DNA of 21,507 bases from an uncultured Lachnospiraceae bacterium (GTDB lineage Bacteria > Bacillota > Clostridia > Lachnospirales > Lachnospiraceae). The notes under the pieces are model-generated. The model did no database searches. It saw nothing but the letters and a program-made list of their open reading frames with translations, and was not told where the DNA came from. The DNA lies in NCBI GenBank assembly GCA_900554925.1, contig USJG01000023.1, forward strand, positions 1 through 21,507, read 5' to 3'. This document shows positions 6,378-15,460 of the stretch, piece after piece (the first letter of the stretch is position 1; every line of letters begins with the position of its first letter). A program made the position numbers and the translations under genes.

Positions 6378-8516
6378 CTATTCCTTCTCAATACCCTTAT
6401 CAATGATAAACAGACTGATGGCAGTTTTTAACTCCTCTGAAACAGTTCTCAGATTATCTGCGCAGAGCACCAGCTCTTCCACCTGCTGTTTCTGTCTTTC
6501 TACGTCTTCACCCATATTGATAGTTGCCGCCGTATTTTCCTCTATGGTAGAAGAAATGGAGTGCACAGCTCCTAAGGTAGAATCCTTTGCCCTGGAAATG
6601 GACTGGGTCTGCTGAGCGATTCCATCAATATTTTCAGTAAGCCTCTCCAAATGCTCATCCATATTCTTAAATGCGCTAACTGCATGGCCAACAGCCTTTT
6701 TCTGGGAGTCCAAAACTGTTTCTGTCTGGGCTGCATGTTTCAGGACAGCTTCGCTGAATTCCTGTACATCGCTGATGATATTTTGTATCTGGTCTGCCGC
6801 CTTTAAGGACTGATCCGCCAGATTCTTTACCTCTGCTGCCACCACCGCAAAGCCTCTTCCTGCTTCTCCTGCCCTTGCCGCTTCGATACTGGCATTTAAA
6901 GAAAGTAAATTTGTCTGATCCGCAACCTCTGTGATAACCTGAATGATCTGATTAATATCCGCAACCGCCTGTCCCAGCTCCTCCAGTTCCTTTACGATCT
7001 CATGCAGGTTTTCATTGGTCTTTTCGGAGGTGGTGTCAAGTTCCTCCATAATGCCTATGCCGGAGCTTACCAGTTCCTTCGCTCCATTGGATATTTTCTG
7101 AATCTCTTCTGTATTTTCAACAACGCAGGTAATTTTTTCTGCCAGATCATCCATGTTGTCCAGACAGTTTCTGGCGCCTGTTTCCTGATACTCAGCGCCG
7201 CTTCTGATCTGCAAAATAGAAGCAGATAAGCCTTCTGCAACCTCACACACATGGGTGTTCATATCTCCCACCTTGCCAATGGCATGATCTACCTGAACTG
7301 CCCCTTCTCTTACCTTGGTTACCAGTTCTCTCATGGAGGCCATCATTTCATTAAATCTGCTGCAAAGAAGGGCAAATTCATCCCGGCTCTTTGTCCTGAC
7401 CTCTACTGTCAAATCTCCTTTTGATGCCTGAGAAACTCCCTTAACAATATTACCGATATTCCTTCCGATGCTTAAGGAGATCAGCGTTGCCAGGGCAGCC
7501 ATCACAACTGTCAGAACAATCACGATCATTATGGTATTAAATCTGATCTCATTGGCCTGTTCCAGCATAGTAGACCTGGGAATCAATCCCACAATGCTAT
7601 TGCCAATATCTCCTACATAATAGTAGCACATCCAGTATTCCTGTCCCTGGTAAATCAGATTAAAGGAACCGGACTTATCAACGCTCTGCTGCATTTTCTG
7701 ATATGCATTTCCAGAGGTAATGATTTTTTCTTCCACAGAGGCAGGGTAATCCTCTGCCTTTGCCAGCTCTGTATTATCCTGGGCGATCAATACCACTGTA
7801 CTGTTGTCTCCCAGATTAATATCCTCCAAAAGCTCCTCCACAACACTGCTTCGCACCTCAAGAATAAGGAAGCCTATATCCTGTCCTGTAAGAACATTGT
7901 CTACGCGGCGTATCACAGTCATTTTTCTGTTCTCATAGGGATCCTCTGCCGCCGGCTTATATTCCTTCAGAAACTGACTTTCCCCCAGCCATACTTTACG
8001 GTTTCTGGCTGTAACCTCTATGTAATCATTTGAAGCTGCAAATTTTTCATAGGCGTCGGCGCCAAAGCTCACCTCCGGATTGGTGCTGATATGTTTATTT
8101 CCATTAATTGCAATAAAATATCCGTTTTCTACATATTCATTGGTTCCAAGAAAAGATTTCATCTTTGAATCCACATAATCAAAATCCACTCCCGGTTCCG
8201 CAGTGCCGCTGAAAAAAGAAACGATATCTGTATCCTGTGAAAGATCATAGGCTACCGTCTCTATCTGTAACATCATAATTTCAAGGTAGTCTGTAGTTTT
8301 CCCCAATATCTGCATTGTGGAATCTTTATAAAGTGTCTGCAATGAGCTGGCAGTCTGGCTATAAGATATGATTCCAAGCAAAATTACAAAAAACACAGGA
8401 AGGGCAAAGGCTGAAAACAGCTTTGCCCTGATCCCTATTACTATTTTTCTTTTTTTCTTATCTTTTGCAGTCCCTGCTTTTTTCAGCCCCCGCTTTTTCA
8501 TTTGTAACTTTTTCAT
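6378..8516 (-). CDS. methyl-accepting chemotaxis protein
   Basis: Transmembrane chemoreceptor that controls CheA. From the chosen start: basic N terminus, TM1 about 30-52, an extracellular sensor of about 270 residues (Cache-like in length and position, with WLGESQF and YYYVGDIGNSIVGLIPR near its end), TM2 about 327-350, HAMP about 350-402, and a long coiled-coil signalling domain with the hairpin tip TNLLSLNASIEAARAGEAGR. No C-terminal CheR-binding pentapeptide is evident. The frame opens at a TTG at 8531, but GGGAGG is 7 nt before the ATG at 8516, so that is the start (712 residues). It begins 36 nt after mmsB and is probably the last gene of the sugar importer operon, suggesting sugar-linked chemotaxis, either through a loaded binding protein or a separate ligand. 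Confidence 0.95.
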   Translation of the reverse strand: MKKLQMKKRGLKKAGTAKDKKKRKIVIGIRAKLFSAFALPVFFVILLGIISYSQTASSLQTLYKDSTMQILGKTTDYLEIMMLQIETVAYDLSQDTDIVSFFSGTAEPGVDFDYVDSKMKSFLGTNEYVENGYFIAINGNKHISTNPEVSFGADAYEKFAASNDYIEVTARNRKVWLGESQFLKEYKPAAEDPYENRKMTVIRRVDNVLTGQDIGFLILEVRSSVVEELLEDINLGDNSTVVLIAQDNTELAKAEDYPASVEEKIITSGNAYQKMQQSVDKSGSFNLIYQGQEYWMCYYYVGDIGNSIVGLIPRSTMLEQANEIRFNTIMIVIVLTVVMAALATLISLSIGRNIGNIVKGVSQASKGDLTVEVRTKSRDEFALLCSRFNEMMASMRELVTKVREGAVQVDHAIGKVGDMNTHVCEVAEGLSASILQIRSGAEYQETGARNCLDNMDDLAEKITCVVENTEEIQKISNGAKELVSSGIGIMEELDTTSEKTNENLHEIVKELEELGQAVADINQIIQVITEVADQTNLLSLNASIEAARAGEAGRGFAVVAAEVKNLADQSLKAADQIQNIISDVQEFSEAVLKHAAQTETVLDSQKKAVGHAVSAFKNMDEHLERLTENIDGIAQQTQSISRAKDSTLGAVHSISSTIEENTAATINMGEDVERQKQQVEELVLCADNLRTVSEELKTAISLFIIDKGIEKE

Positions 8517-8552
8517 AGCGAAGCCTCCCAAACTAAATGAATGTGTCTTTTG

Positions 8553-9764
8553 TTATCTTGCTTTAGCACGTATTCTCACATCAAACGCAACTGCAATAAT
8601 AAAGATAATACCCTTTACAATATACTGATAGGAAATATCCACACCCATCAGGTTCATACCGTTGGTCAGTGACATAATAACAAGGGCACCGATAATTGTA
8701 TTTGTAACTTTACCAATACCACCGCTGACTGCGGTACCGCCAATATAAGCCGACGCGATAGCGTCCAATTCAAAGCCCAGTCCGGCGGTAGGCGTTGCGG
8801 ACTGCAATCTTGAGGTAAACAAAATACCTGCAAGTGCTGAAAGGAAGCCCATGGAGCAGAAGGCAAAAAGCGTTACCTTTTTAACATCTACACCTGAAAG
8901 CTCTGCTGCCTGATCATTGCCGCCGATACCATAGATATACCGGCCTAATCTTGTCTTATTAAGCATATAGTTGTAAACCAGCAGAACCACTCCCACGATC
9001 ACTGCTGTCCAGGGAAGTCCGCTGTAGCTTGCAAGCACCCAGATAATTGCCATGATAATAACTGATACGAACACAAGACCAAAAACAAATACAGGAGTAG
9101 AGGTTACTTTAAAATTGTATTTCTGCTTATTCTTTCTGGCCTTTACCTGTGAAATGATCGTCAGGATGACTGCTGCAATACCGATCAGTAATGTAAGCAG
9201 GTGGAATCCCAGGTCTACACCGGGAATATCCGGTATAAATCCATTGGACAAGGCGTTAAAGCCTTTGTTGGGTATGATGATCGTACCTGTTTTCTGTAAG
9301 GAAAGGTTAAGTAATCCACGGAAGATAAACTGACCTGCCAGCGTAGTAACGAATGCAGGCACTCCTACTCTGGTTACCAGAAGTCCCTGATAAAGGCCTA
9401 TCGCAAGACCAATCACAAGAACGATAAGAATAGCGATCCACTCATTTATTCCCTGCTGGGTCATCAGGATTGCAGCAATCGCTCCACAGAAACCAGCCAC
9501 ATATCCTACTGCAAGGTCGATATGCTTAAGAATAAGGATCAGCGTCATACCGATAGCCAGAATCGCTACATATCCTGCCTGATTGATCAGACTTGAAATA
9601 TTTCTTCCTCCGATAAAGCCTCCGTTCGTTGTCCATGAAAAAATTGCTATGATCAGGACAAGTACTATGTACATCATATAATCTCTGATATTTGTTTTAA
9701 CTAAACCTGCAATTTCCTGGCCGAGCCCTGCTTTTACCGGCTCCTTTTTACTTGTATTTTCCAT
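8553..9764 (-). CDS. mmsB: multiple-monosaccharide ABC transporter permease
   Basis: Integral membrane permease of the ribose/xylose/galactose importer family (BPD_transp_2). It has about ten hydrophobic segments; AILAIGMTLILILKHIDLAVG matches the conserved early permease motif and AAELSGVDVKKVTLFAF the coupling loop that contacts the ATPase, followed by FTSRLQSATPTAGLGFELDAIA. Length 403 is typical for XylH/GguB-type permeases, which are longer than RbsC. The start at 9764 has AGGAGG at 7-nt spacing, and that site overlaps the mmsA stop. Order chvE-mmsA-mmsB and the ChvE-like partner favour a multi-sugar importer over a strict xylose one. Confidence 0.92.
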   Translation of the reverse strand: MENTSKKEPVKAGLGQEIAGLVKTNIRDYMMYIVLVLIIAIFSWTTNGGFIGGRNISSLINQAGYVAILAIGMTLILILKHIDLAVGYVAGFCGAIAAILMTQQGINEWIAILIVLVIGLAIGLYQGLLVTRVGVPAFVTTLAGQFIFRGLLNLSLQKTGTIIIPNKGFNALSNGFIPDIPGVDLGFHLLTLLIGIAAVILTIISQVKARKNKQKYNFKVTSTPVFVFGLVFVSVIIMAIIWVLASYSGLPWTAVIVGVVLLVYNYMLNKTRLGRYIYGIGGNDQAAELSGVDVKKVTLFAFCSMGFLSALAGILFTSRLQSATPTAGLGFELDAIASAYIGGTAVSGGIGKVTNTIIGALVIMSLTNGMNLMGVDISYQYIVKGIIFIIAVAFDVRIRAKAR

Positions 9765-9775
9765 TTTGCAACCTC

Positions 9776-11302
9776 CTATGATTTAATAGCCATTGCCATA
9801 ACCTTATTTTCATCTGCTTCTTCACTTGACAATTCACCGGTAATGCTTCCGTTGGACATAACATAAAGCCTGTCGCTCATTCCAAGTACTTCGGGAAGCT
9901 CCGAAGAAATCATGATAATGCTCATTCCTTCTTCTACCAGCTTATTCATAAGCGAATAGATTTCGTATTTGGCGCCCACGTCAATTCCTCTTGTAGGTTC
10001 ATCAAGAATCAGTACCTTAGGCTTTACAAACATCCATTTTGCCAACTGCACCTTCTGTTGATTACCGCCGCTTAAGTTTCCAACCTTCTGCTCTATGGAA
10101 GGTGCCTTAATATTGATAGACTCTTTGTAGCCATTGACTACATTGATTTCCTCGTTTTCGTTTATGGCAATTCCTTCCAGAATCTCCTCCAGGTTGGCAA
10201 TGCTGACATTGTATTTAATATCCTGTATCAGCACCAGTCCGTTTCCTTTTCTGTCCTCGCTCACATAAGCAATACCCTTTTTGATTGCATCCTTGGGCTT
10301 GTTAAAGGTAACCTTCTCGCCGTCCAGAATAATTTCACCGCCTGTAATTTTATATCCTGTGGGATTTCCGAAAATACTCATTGCAAATTCTGTTCTTCCT
10401 GCCCCCATCAGGCCCTGAAGACCTACGATCTCTCCCTTGCGGACATTTAAATTTACATTGTGAAGAATCTCTTTTCCCTTAATGGGATCTTCTACCGTCC
10501 AGTTCTTTATCTCTAAACAGACATCTCCGATTTTTTTATTCTCACGTTTCGGATAAATGTTGTCAATTTCCCTGCCGACCATATACTTTATAATTTCTGC
10601 TTCCGTTACCGGCTTCTCCGCTATATCCAGAGAGCAGATGGTTGCTCCGTCACGAAGCACTGTAATTGTATCTGCAATCGCTGTGATTTCACGGAGTTTA
10701 TGGGAAATCATAATGCAGGTAACTCCCTGCGCTTTCAGCTCCTTAATTAAATTCAGCAAATTCTTACTGTCATCCTCATTTAAGGACGCAGTGGGCTCAT
10801 CCAGGATTAAAAGCTTAACGTCCTTGCTGAGCGCCTTGGCAATTTCCACAAGCTGCTGGTTTCCTACGCCAAGGTTTTTAACCTTTGTAGAAGGATCCAC
10901 ATTGAGACGTACTTTTTTAAGCACCTTGGAAGCTTCTACGATCGTTCTATTCCAATCAATACTTCTTCCATTCATAATTTCATGGCCAAAGTAAATATTT
11001 TCATAAATACTGAGTTCAGGAACCAGTGCCAGCTCCTGATAAATAATTGCAATTCCCTTTTCCTCACTGTCCGCTATGGATTTAAACTGCTGCACTTCTC
11101 CATTGTAGACAATATCCCCTAAATAGGTACCATAATGATATACACCGGATAACACCTTCATCAGTGTTGACTTTCCTGCTCCATTTTCTCCTACCAGACA
11201 ATGGATCTCTCCACGTTTCACTTTAAAATTAACATTGTCTAAGGCCTTAACTCCAGGAAACTCTTTTGTGATATTTCTCATTTCAAGTATGTAATCACCC
11301 AT
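9776..11302 (-). CDS. mmsA: multiple-monosaccharide ABC transporter ATP-binding protein (two ABC domains)
   Basis: Cytoplasmic tandem ATPase powering the importer. Domain 1 has Walker A GENGAGKST, a signature variant LGVGNQQLVEIAKAL and Walker B LLILDEPTASL; domain 2 has a degenerate Walker A GLMGAGRTE, signature LSGGNQQKVQLAKW and Walker B VLILDEPTRGID. This asymmetry is normal for MglA/XylG/RbsA proteins. A TTG at 11332 opens the frame, but AAGGAGG lies about 5 nt before the ATG at 11302, so MGDYILEMRN is the start (508 residues). It lies between chvE and mmsB; a strong hairpin separates it from chvE. Confidence 0.94.
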   Translation of the reverse strand: MGDYILEMRNITKEFPGVKALDNVNFKVKRGEIHCLVGENGAGKSTLMKVLSGVYHYGTYLGDIVYNGEVQQFKSIADSEEKGIAIIYQELALVPELSIYENIYFGHEIMNGRSIDWNRTIVEASKVLKKVRLNVDPSTKVKNLGVGNQQLVEIAKALSKDVKLLILDEPTASLNEDDSKNLLNLIKELKAQGVTCIMISHKLREITAIADTITVLRDGATICSLDIAEKPVTEAEIIKYMVGREIDNIYPKRENKKIGDVCLEIKNWTVEDPIKGKEILHNVNLNVRKGEIVGLQGLMGAGRTEFAMSIFGNPTGYKITGGEIILDGEKVTFNKPKDAIKKGIAYVSEDRKGNGLVLIQDIKYNVSIANLEEILEGIAINENEEINVVNGYKESINIKAPSIEQKVGNLSGGNQQKVQLAKWMFVKPKVLILDEPTRGIDVGAKYEIYSLMNKLVEEGMSIIMISSELPEVLGMSDRLYVMSNGSITGELSSEEADENKVMAMAIKS

Positions 11303-11357
11303 GCCTGCCTCCTTCTCATCCAACCGGTCCAAACAGGTTTTACCCCATCTGTTATTT

Positions 11358-11398
11358 TAAGGTCGGCTTTAAACTTTATTCATTTAAAGCCGACCTTA
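11358..11398. terminator. intercistronic hairpin between chvE and mmsA (attenuator or mRNA-end stabiliser)
   Basis: TAAGGTCGGCTTTAAA (11358-11373) pairs perfectly with TTTAAAGCCGACCTTA (11383-11398): 16 bp with a 9-nt loop. In the direction of transcription it is followed by only TTAAAATAA, not a T tract, so full termination is unlikely. A hairpin after the binding-protein gene is common in sugar ABC operons, where it gives more binding protein than ATPase and permease. Confidence 0.7.
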
Positions 11399-11426
11399 TT
11401 ATTCATTCTCTTTTATCTATTTAGAA

Positions 11427-12623
11427 TTATTCTAATCCTGTAAATTCTGATGCGTCATAGTACTCAGAATCAATAAGAGCTGCCTTAACGTTGTCTTGTG
11501 TAACAACTACAATATCAGTCTGCTTAGCAGGTACATCTTTTACTTCATTGTTGTAAGTAGTATCTGTAACAGGTGTCTCACCATTTAAGATAGATACTGC
11601 CATAGCAACAGAATCAGCTGCAAGTGTACGTGTATCCTTAAATACTGTCATGGACTGCTTACCGTCGATTACGTACTGAACAGAAGCAATTTCAGCATCC
11701 TGACCGGTAATGATATAGCTTGTTATATCTTTATCGGTTGCAAATACGTCTGCGATAGAACGTGCTGTACCATCATTGGGACCAAGAACTGCAACATCAC
11801 CCTTCATGTCAGCGCCAGCTGCTGTCAAGTGAGCTTCTGCTTTGGATTTAGCTACGTTGAAATCCCAGTCCGTTGTGATCTGGCCAATGATCTTAGCTTC
11901 CTCATCACGGGTAAGTTCTGCTTTGTCCTGTAATGCAGCTGCTTCAGAAGAGTTGGCAATTACAAATGTACCGTCAGCAATCTTGGGCTGAAGAACGCTC
12001 CATGCACCTTCAAAGAAGATGAATGCGTTATTGTCAGTTGCGGCACCTGAATATAAGTAAAGAGGAATGCCTGTTCCTTCGGGTGCATTGTCGATCAGAT
12101 ACTGTCCCTGTGCAACACCTACAGAAAAGCTGTCGAATGTTACATAGTAGTCAACTGCATCTGTACCGGTAATCAGTCTGTCATATGCGATAACGGTTAC
12201 GCCCGATGCCTTAGCTGCTTCCACTGCTGCTGCTGCTGCCGCGCCATCCTGCGCACAGATGATAAGTACGTCGATTCCCTGTGAAACAAGGGTTTCTACA
12301 TTCGTCTTTTCAGTTGCGGAAGAACCCTGGCTGAATAATACCTGATTGGTAAATCCTGCATCACCTAAAATGCTTTCAAACTGTGCCTGATCCTGTAACC
12401 ATCTGGGCTCATCCTTTGTAGGAAGTACGATACCTACCTGGAGGTCGCCTGAAGCTTCCTGCGTATCAGAAGAAGTATCTGCTTCTGCCGCATCATCTTC
12501 TACAACGGTATCTGTTGCCGCGCTGCCTGAATCACTTGATGTTGCTTCGCTGCTGCCGCATCCAACCAGCATGGTCGATACCATTGCTGCTGCAAGGATA
12601 AGGCTAAGTAATTTTTTCTTCAT
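11427..12623 (-). CDS. chvE: multiple-monosaccharide ABC transporter substrate-binding lipoprotein (ChvE-like)
   Basis: Extracellular lipid-anchored sugar receptor for the MmsAB importer. It has a lipoprotein signal peptide with lipobox LVGC (Cys22), a Ser/Thr/Asp/Glu-rich linker to about residue 60, then a periplasmic-binding-protein type I fold. Motifs resemble Agrobacterium ChvE: IVLPTKDEPRWLQD, VIAYDRLITGTDAVDYYVTF, GAATDNNAF, ITGQDAEIASVQYVIDGKQ, TVFKDTRTLA and NNEVKDVPA. That set points to binding of several aldose sugars more than to XylF. Start at 12623 has GGGAGG about 10 nt upstream. It is first in the importer operon, with its own promoter region upstream. Confidence 0.93.
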   Translation of the reverse strand: MKKKLLSLILAAAMVSTMLVGCGSSEATSSDSGSAATDTVVEDDAAEADTSSDTQEASGDLQVGIVLPTKDEPRWLQDQAQFESILGDAGFTNQVLFSQGSSATEKTNVETLVSQGIDVLIICAQDGAAAAAAVEAAKASGVTVIAYDRLITGTDAVDYYVTFDSFSVGVAQGQYLIDNAPEGTGIPLYLYSGAATDNNAFIFFEGAWSVLQPKIADGTFVIANSSEAAALQDKAELTRDEEAKIIGQITTDWDFNVAKSKAEAHLTAAGADMKGDVAVLGPNDGTARSIADVFATDKDITSYIITGQDAEIASVQYVIDGKQSMTVFKDTRTLAADSVAMAVSILNGETPVTDTTYNNEVKDVPAKQTDIVVVTQDNVKAALIDSEYYDASEFTGLE

Positions 12624-12656
12624 TTAAAAATTCCTCCCTTTAGATAATTGTGATTT

Positions 12657-12724
12657 GTAACTATCTGTTACGTGTTCACTATACCATACAAAATGCTGAA
12701 TATGTTTGTCACATTCTTCACATT
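12657..12724 (-). promoter_or_regulatory. candidate regulated promoter and operator upstream of chvE
   Basis: On the minus strand a TATAGT (12683-12678) could be a -10, but no TTGACA-like -35 lies 16-18 bp upstream, as expected for an activator-dependent promoter. Just upstream AATGTGA occurs twice in direct orientation (12724-12718 and 12715-12709), 9 nt apart and centred about 45 bp before the likely transcription start; AraC-type regulators often use such sites. A 5-5-5 inverted repeat GTAACTATCTGTTAC (12657-12671) lies at or just after the start point. The YesN-like regulator next door is the natural candidate. Confidence 0.35.
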
Positions 12725-12802
12725 TTTATGCAATTTTTAACAAAGGGAAGAGGTGTGCTAGCATATTTTTACCTCCACATTCCACAATATAACAAAAATG
12801 TG

Positions 12803-13855
12803 CTATTCCATCAGGTCCGGTCTGTTTAAATAAATATCCTCCTTCAGATGAAAACCGCTGTCTATAATGGTCTCCTGCATATTGTCCGCCTTAACCATGA
12901 TAGGATCCAGCTTGATATAGGGTATCTCATTTCCGTCTTCTGTTAAATAATTCTGATATTCAATTTCTTCTTCCTTCGCTAAAGCCACTGCCGCCTGTGC
13001 CGCGCGGGCTGCTATTTTTTCTATGGGCTTATATACCGTCATATATTGTGTACCTTCCACGATCCTCTGACATGCCGCCAGGTCTGCGTCCTGTCCCACC
13101 ACCAGAATTTTCCCGGCAAGCCTTTGTTCTGCAAGGGCGCTGACAGCCTGTCCTGCCAGATTATCATTTCCGCACATGATTCCCTGGACTTCATGGGTCA
13201 GGCTGCTGTTTTGACTGATATAATTAAAGGCATGCTCCGGTTTCCACCCGTCCGCATGGGTTACGTCAAGTATTTCAATGCCCTTCTCCATCATAACTTC
13301 ACGAAAGCCCGACTCTACCTCCTTAACGTTGTTATCTGTCACCGGCCCGCATATCATCAATACCTTATCATCCGTTTTTAATTGTTCGCTCAATGCCCGT
13401 CCCATCAGGGTTCCTACTTTTTTATTATCAAAGGAAATATAAAGGTCGGGCTCCGCTCCTACGATCAGACGGTCATAGGATATTACCTTAATTCCTTCCT
13501 CCTGGGCTTTATTGACTGCGCTTAAAAGCGGCTCAGAATCAATGGGTATAATTACAATAACATCCACTTTCTTCTTAATAAAATAATTTATAAGCTCAAT
13601 CTGCTCTTCTACACTGCTGTTGGCATTCTGTACATTGACCTCTGCTCCCAGCTCCTTGGCGGTAGATACGAATATATCCCGATCCCTTTGCCAGCGTTCC
13701 ATGACAAAATTATCAAAAATCATTCCTATCTGAACCTTTTCTTCCTCCTGGGAGTCAGAGGCCTGCTGCCCGTTACCTGCTTTTCCGCAGCCAGCCAATA
13801 ACACCAATATTGTTCCTGCCAAAAGCATCTTTTGCAGAAAATGACCAGATTTCAT
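12803..13855 (-). CDS. XylF-like sugar-binding lipoprotein
   Basis: Type I periplasmic binding protein with lipobox LLAGC (Cys23). It is closer in motifs to E. coli XylF than is the neighbouring ChvE-like protein: MERWQRDRDIFV, VIVIIPIDSEPLL, ISYDRLIVGAEPDLYISFDN, GPVTDNNVKE, ADGWKPEHAFNYI, VVGQDADLAACQRI and MTVYKPIEKIA. This suggests xylose or another pentose as ligand. It directly follows the YesN-like regulator; the ATG at 13855 has GGAGGG about 10 nt upstream inside the regulator's last codons, and a TTG at 13858 is an alternative. Its place in the signalling operon, not the importer operon, suggests it presents sugar to the sensor or acts as an extra receptor for MmsAB; which one cannot be told here. 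Confidence 0.9.
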   Translation of the reverse strand: MKSGHFLQKMLLAGTILVLLAGCGKAGNGQQASDSQEEEKVQIGMIFDNFVMERWQRDRDIFVSTAKELGAEVNVQNANSSVEEQIELINYFIKKKVDVIVIIPIDSEPLLSAVNKAQEEGIKVISYDRLIVGAEPDLYISFDNKKVGTLMGRALSEQLKTDDKVLMICGPVTDNNVKEVESGFREVMMEKGIEILDVTHADGWKPEHAFNYISQNSSLTHEVQGIMCGNDNLAGQAVSALAEQRLAGKILVVGQDADLAACQRIVEGTQYMTVYKPIEKIAARAAQAAVALAKEEEIEYQNYLTEDGNEIPYIKLDPIMVKADNMQETIIDSGFHLKEDIYLNRPDLME

Positions 13856-13858
13856 CAA

Positions 13859-15457
13859 TTACTTTCCCTCCTTATACTCGGTAGGCGTTACGCCAACATT
13901 CTTCTTAAACGACCGACTGAAATAGTTGGGGTCCTGATATCCCACCGCACTGCATATCTCCTTCATACTTTTATCTGTGCTGCTTAAGAGCTCCTTTGCC
14001 TTTTCCATACGAATGGCGGTTACATAATCAATAAAGTTCCCCCCTGTTTCTTCTTTAAAAAGCTTACTGAAATAATAAGGACTGATGTTCACTTCCCTGG
14101 AAACCTCATCCAGTGATATTTCTTTAAAATAATGGCTGTCTATGTACGCTTTTGCCTGTTCCACCAGACTGATTGAGGATTTTTCCTTATTTTCATACAC
14201 ATATCTGGTAGCTTCCCGCAGCTTTGCCAAAAACCATGAACGAAGTTCCTCATAATTTTTAAAATCAACAACCGCTGTAAGATAATCATGACGGGATTCA
14301 AACCGATAGGTATTTCCTCCTGTTCCCAGCCCAATAGTTTCTGCCCTTAAGACAAATTCCAGGGTTTTCAGTTTAATGTCCATGACAGCATCCTTATGGC
14401 AATTTACCATCCAGTCAAAAAACCGATTGCCCTCTGTAAGAGCCCCTGTGGTATCTCCCGCCGCTACACGCTCAAACATCTTCTGCTCTGTCTGGATCGG
14501 ATAATCTGCCTCATATCTGCGTTCCATGGAAAGATCCTTAACATGTGCCACACTGCCCGTAGTATAGCGCAGAGCATTCACAGCCTCCGTATAGGACTCC
14601 TCCGCCTGCTCCAATCTTTTGATGGAACCTATTCCCACACGGAAGCTGGCGTCAATGTCCCCTTTCAGCTTACGGATCATATTGCGTGCATTTTCTATGA
14701 TCTTCACCCTTTCTTCATATTCATTTTCAGCAACCTGATCCGTACAGGGAACAAACACGATGATCGTATTGGTCATCATAGGGCCTACAATTCCTGTGAA
14801 ATACTCTTTTATGGTTTCCCGCAGACGATTGTAATTGGACTGCAATCTTACGCTGGCGCCTATGGCGTTAGTCAGATGGCCGCCCTCCTGCGTATCTCCA
14901 TATTCTATGATCATCATATAACCAAAGTTTTCCAAAACACCCAAAAGATTCTTGAAGTTTTCTGTCTCCTCCATATAGTTCTGCTGAAAAAGAACAGAAT
15001 AAATGAATCCGCTTTCAATAATAGGGACCACCGTTTCTAACTTTTCCATCACCATCAGATCATTGCTTCTCCTGGTTCTGTCTGCGTCTATCTTCTCCAT
15101 GGCTCTTTTAAGCAGTTCAACGATCACTTTCCGGTCAATAGGTTTATTTACATATTCCATGACCCCCAGACCCACTGCTTCTTTCGCATAGTCAAACTTA
15201 TCGTAGGCAGAAACCACAATAAAAATCACATTTTTATTGGTTTTCTTTATTTCCTTCATCGCCTCGATACCGTTTATCCCTGGCATCTGTATATCCATAA
15301 ACGCAATATCCGGTCTGAAATTTTCTGCCAGCTCAATCACGCTTCTTCCTGTTTTGGCTGATTCTATCAGACAGGAACTGCCAAAATCTTTTTCTATTAT
15401 AAACTTCAGTGCGTCAATTGCTATGCCTTCATCATCTGCTATCATAATCTTATACAT
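13859..15457 (-). CDS. YesN-like response regulator with AraC-type DNA-binding domain
   Basis: Cytoplasmic transcription regulator. The receiver domain (1-120) has acidic pocket Asp8-Asp9, phosphoacceptor Asp55 (FMDIQMPG), Ser83 and Lys105 (NKPID). A middle region of about 300 residues with poor motif content follows, and residues about 432-532 form an AraC double helix-turn-helix: ISLDEVSREVNISPYYFSKL and MKEICSAVGYQDPNYFSRSF, ending in GVTPTEYK. Start at 15457 lies 3 nt after the kinase stop and uses a GGAGG inside the kinase's last codons, so the pair is translationally coupled. Likely target: the chvE promoter about 1.2 kb downstream. Confidence 0.93.
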   Translation of the reverse strand: MYKIMIADDEGIAIDALKFIIEKDFGSSCLIESAKTGRSVIELAENFRPDIAFMDIQMPGINGIEAMKEIKKTNKNVIFIVVSAYDKFDYAKEAVGLGVMEYVNKPIDRKVIVELLKRAMEKIDADRTRRSNDLMVMEKLETVVPIIESGFIYSVLFQQNYMEETENFKNLLGVLENFGYMMIIEYGDTQEGGHLTNAIGASVRLQSNYNRLRETIKEYFTGIVGPMMTNTIIVFVPCTDQVAENEYEERVKIIENARNMIRKLKGDIDASFRVGIGSIKRLEQAEESYTEAVNALRYTTGSVAHVKDLSMERRYEADYPIQTEQKMFERVAAGDTTGALTEGNRFFDWMVNCHKDAVMDIKLKTLEFVLRAETIGLGTGGNTYRFESRHDYLTAVVDFKNYEELRSWFLAKLREATRYVYENKEKSSISLVEQAKAYIDSHYFKEISLDEVSREVNISPYYFSKLFKEETGGNFIDYVTAIRMEKAKELLSSTDKSMKEICSAVGYQDPNYFSRSFKKNVGVTPTEYKEGK

Positions 15458-15460
15458 ATC

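Noticed and set aside
8517..8531. TTG start for the chemoreceptor and similar upstream TTG/GTG starts for mmsA (11332) and degV (2625)
   Set aside because: In each case the Shine-Dalgarno sequence overlaps or abuts the upstream codon and is properly spaced for the downstream ATG.
8553..12623. Calling the importer XylFGH (xylose-specific)
   Set aside because: The binding protein in the operon has ChvE-type motifs; the XylF-like one is in the signalling operon, so a multi-sugar importer is the safer name.
12666..12682. A catabolite-repression (cre) site in the chvE promoter around TGAACACGTAACA
   Set aside because: The central CG and ends resemble cre, but spacing of the outer bases is off by one and position 5 mismatches; too weak to claim.
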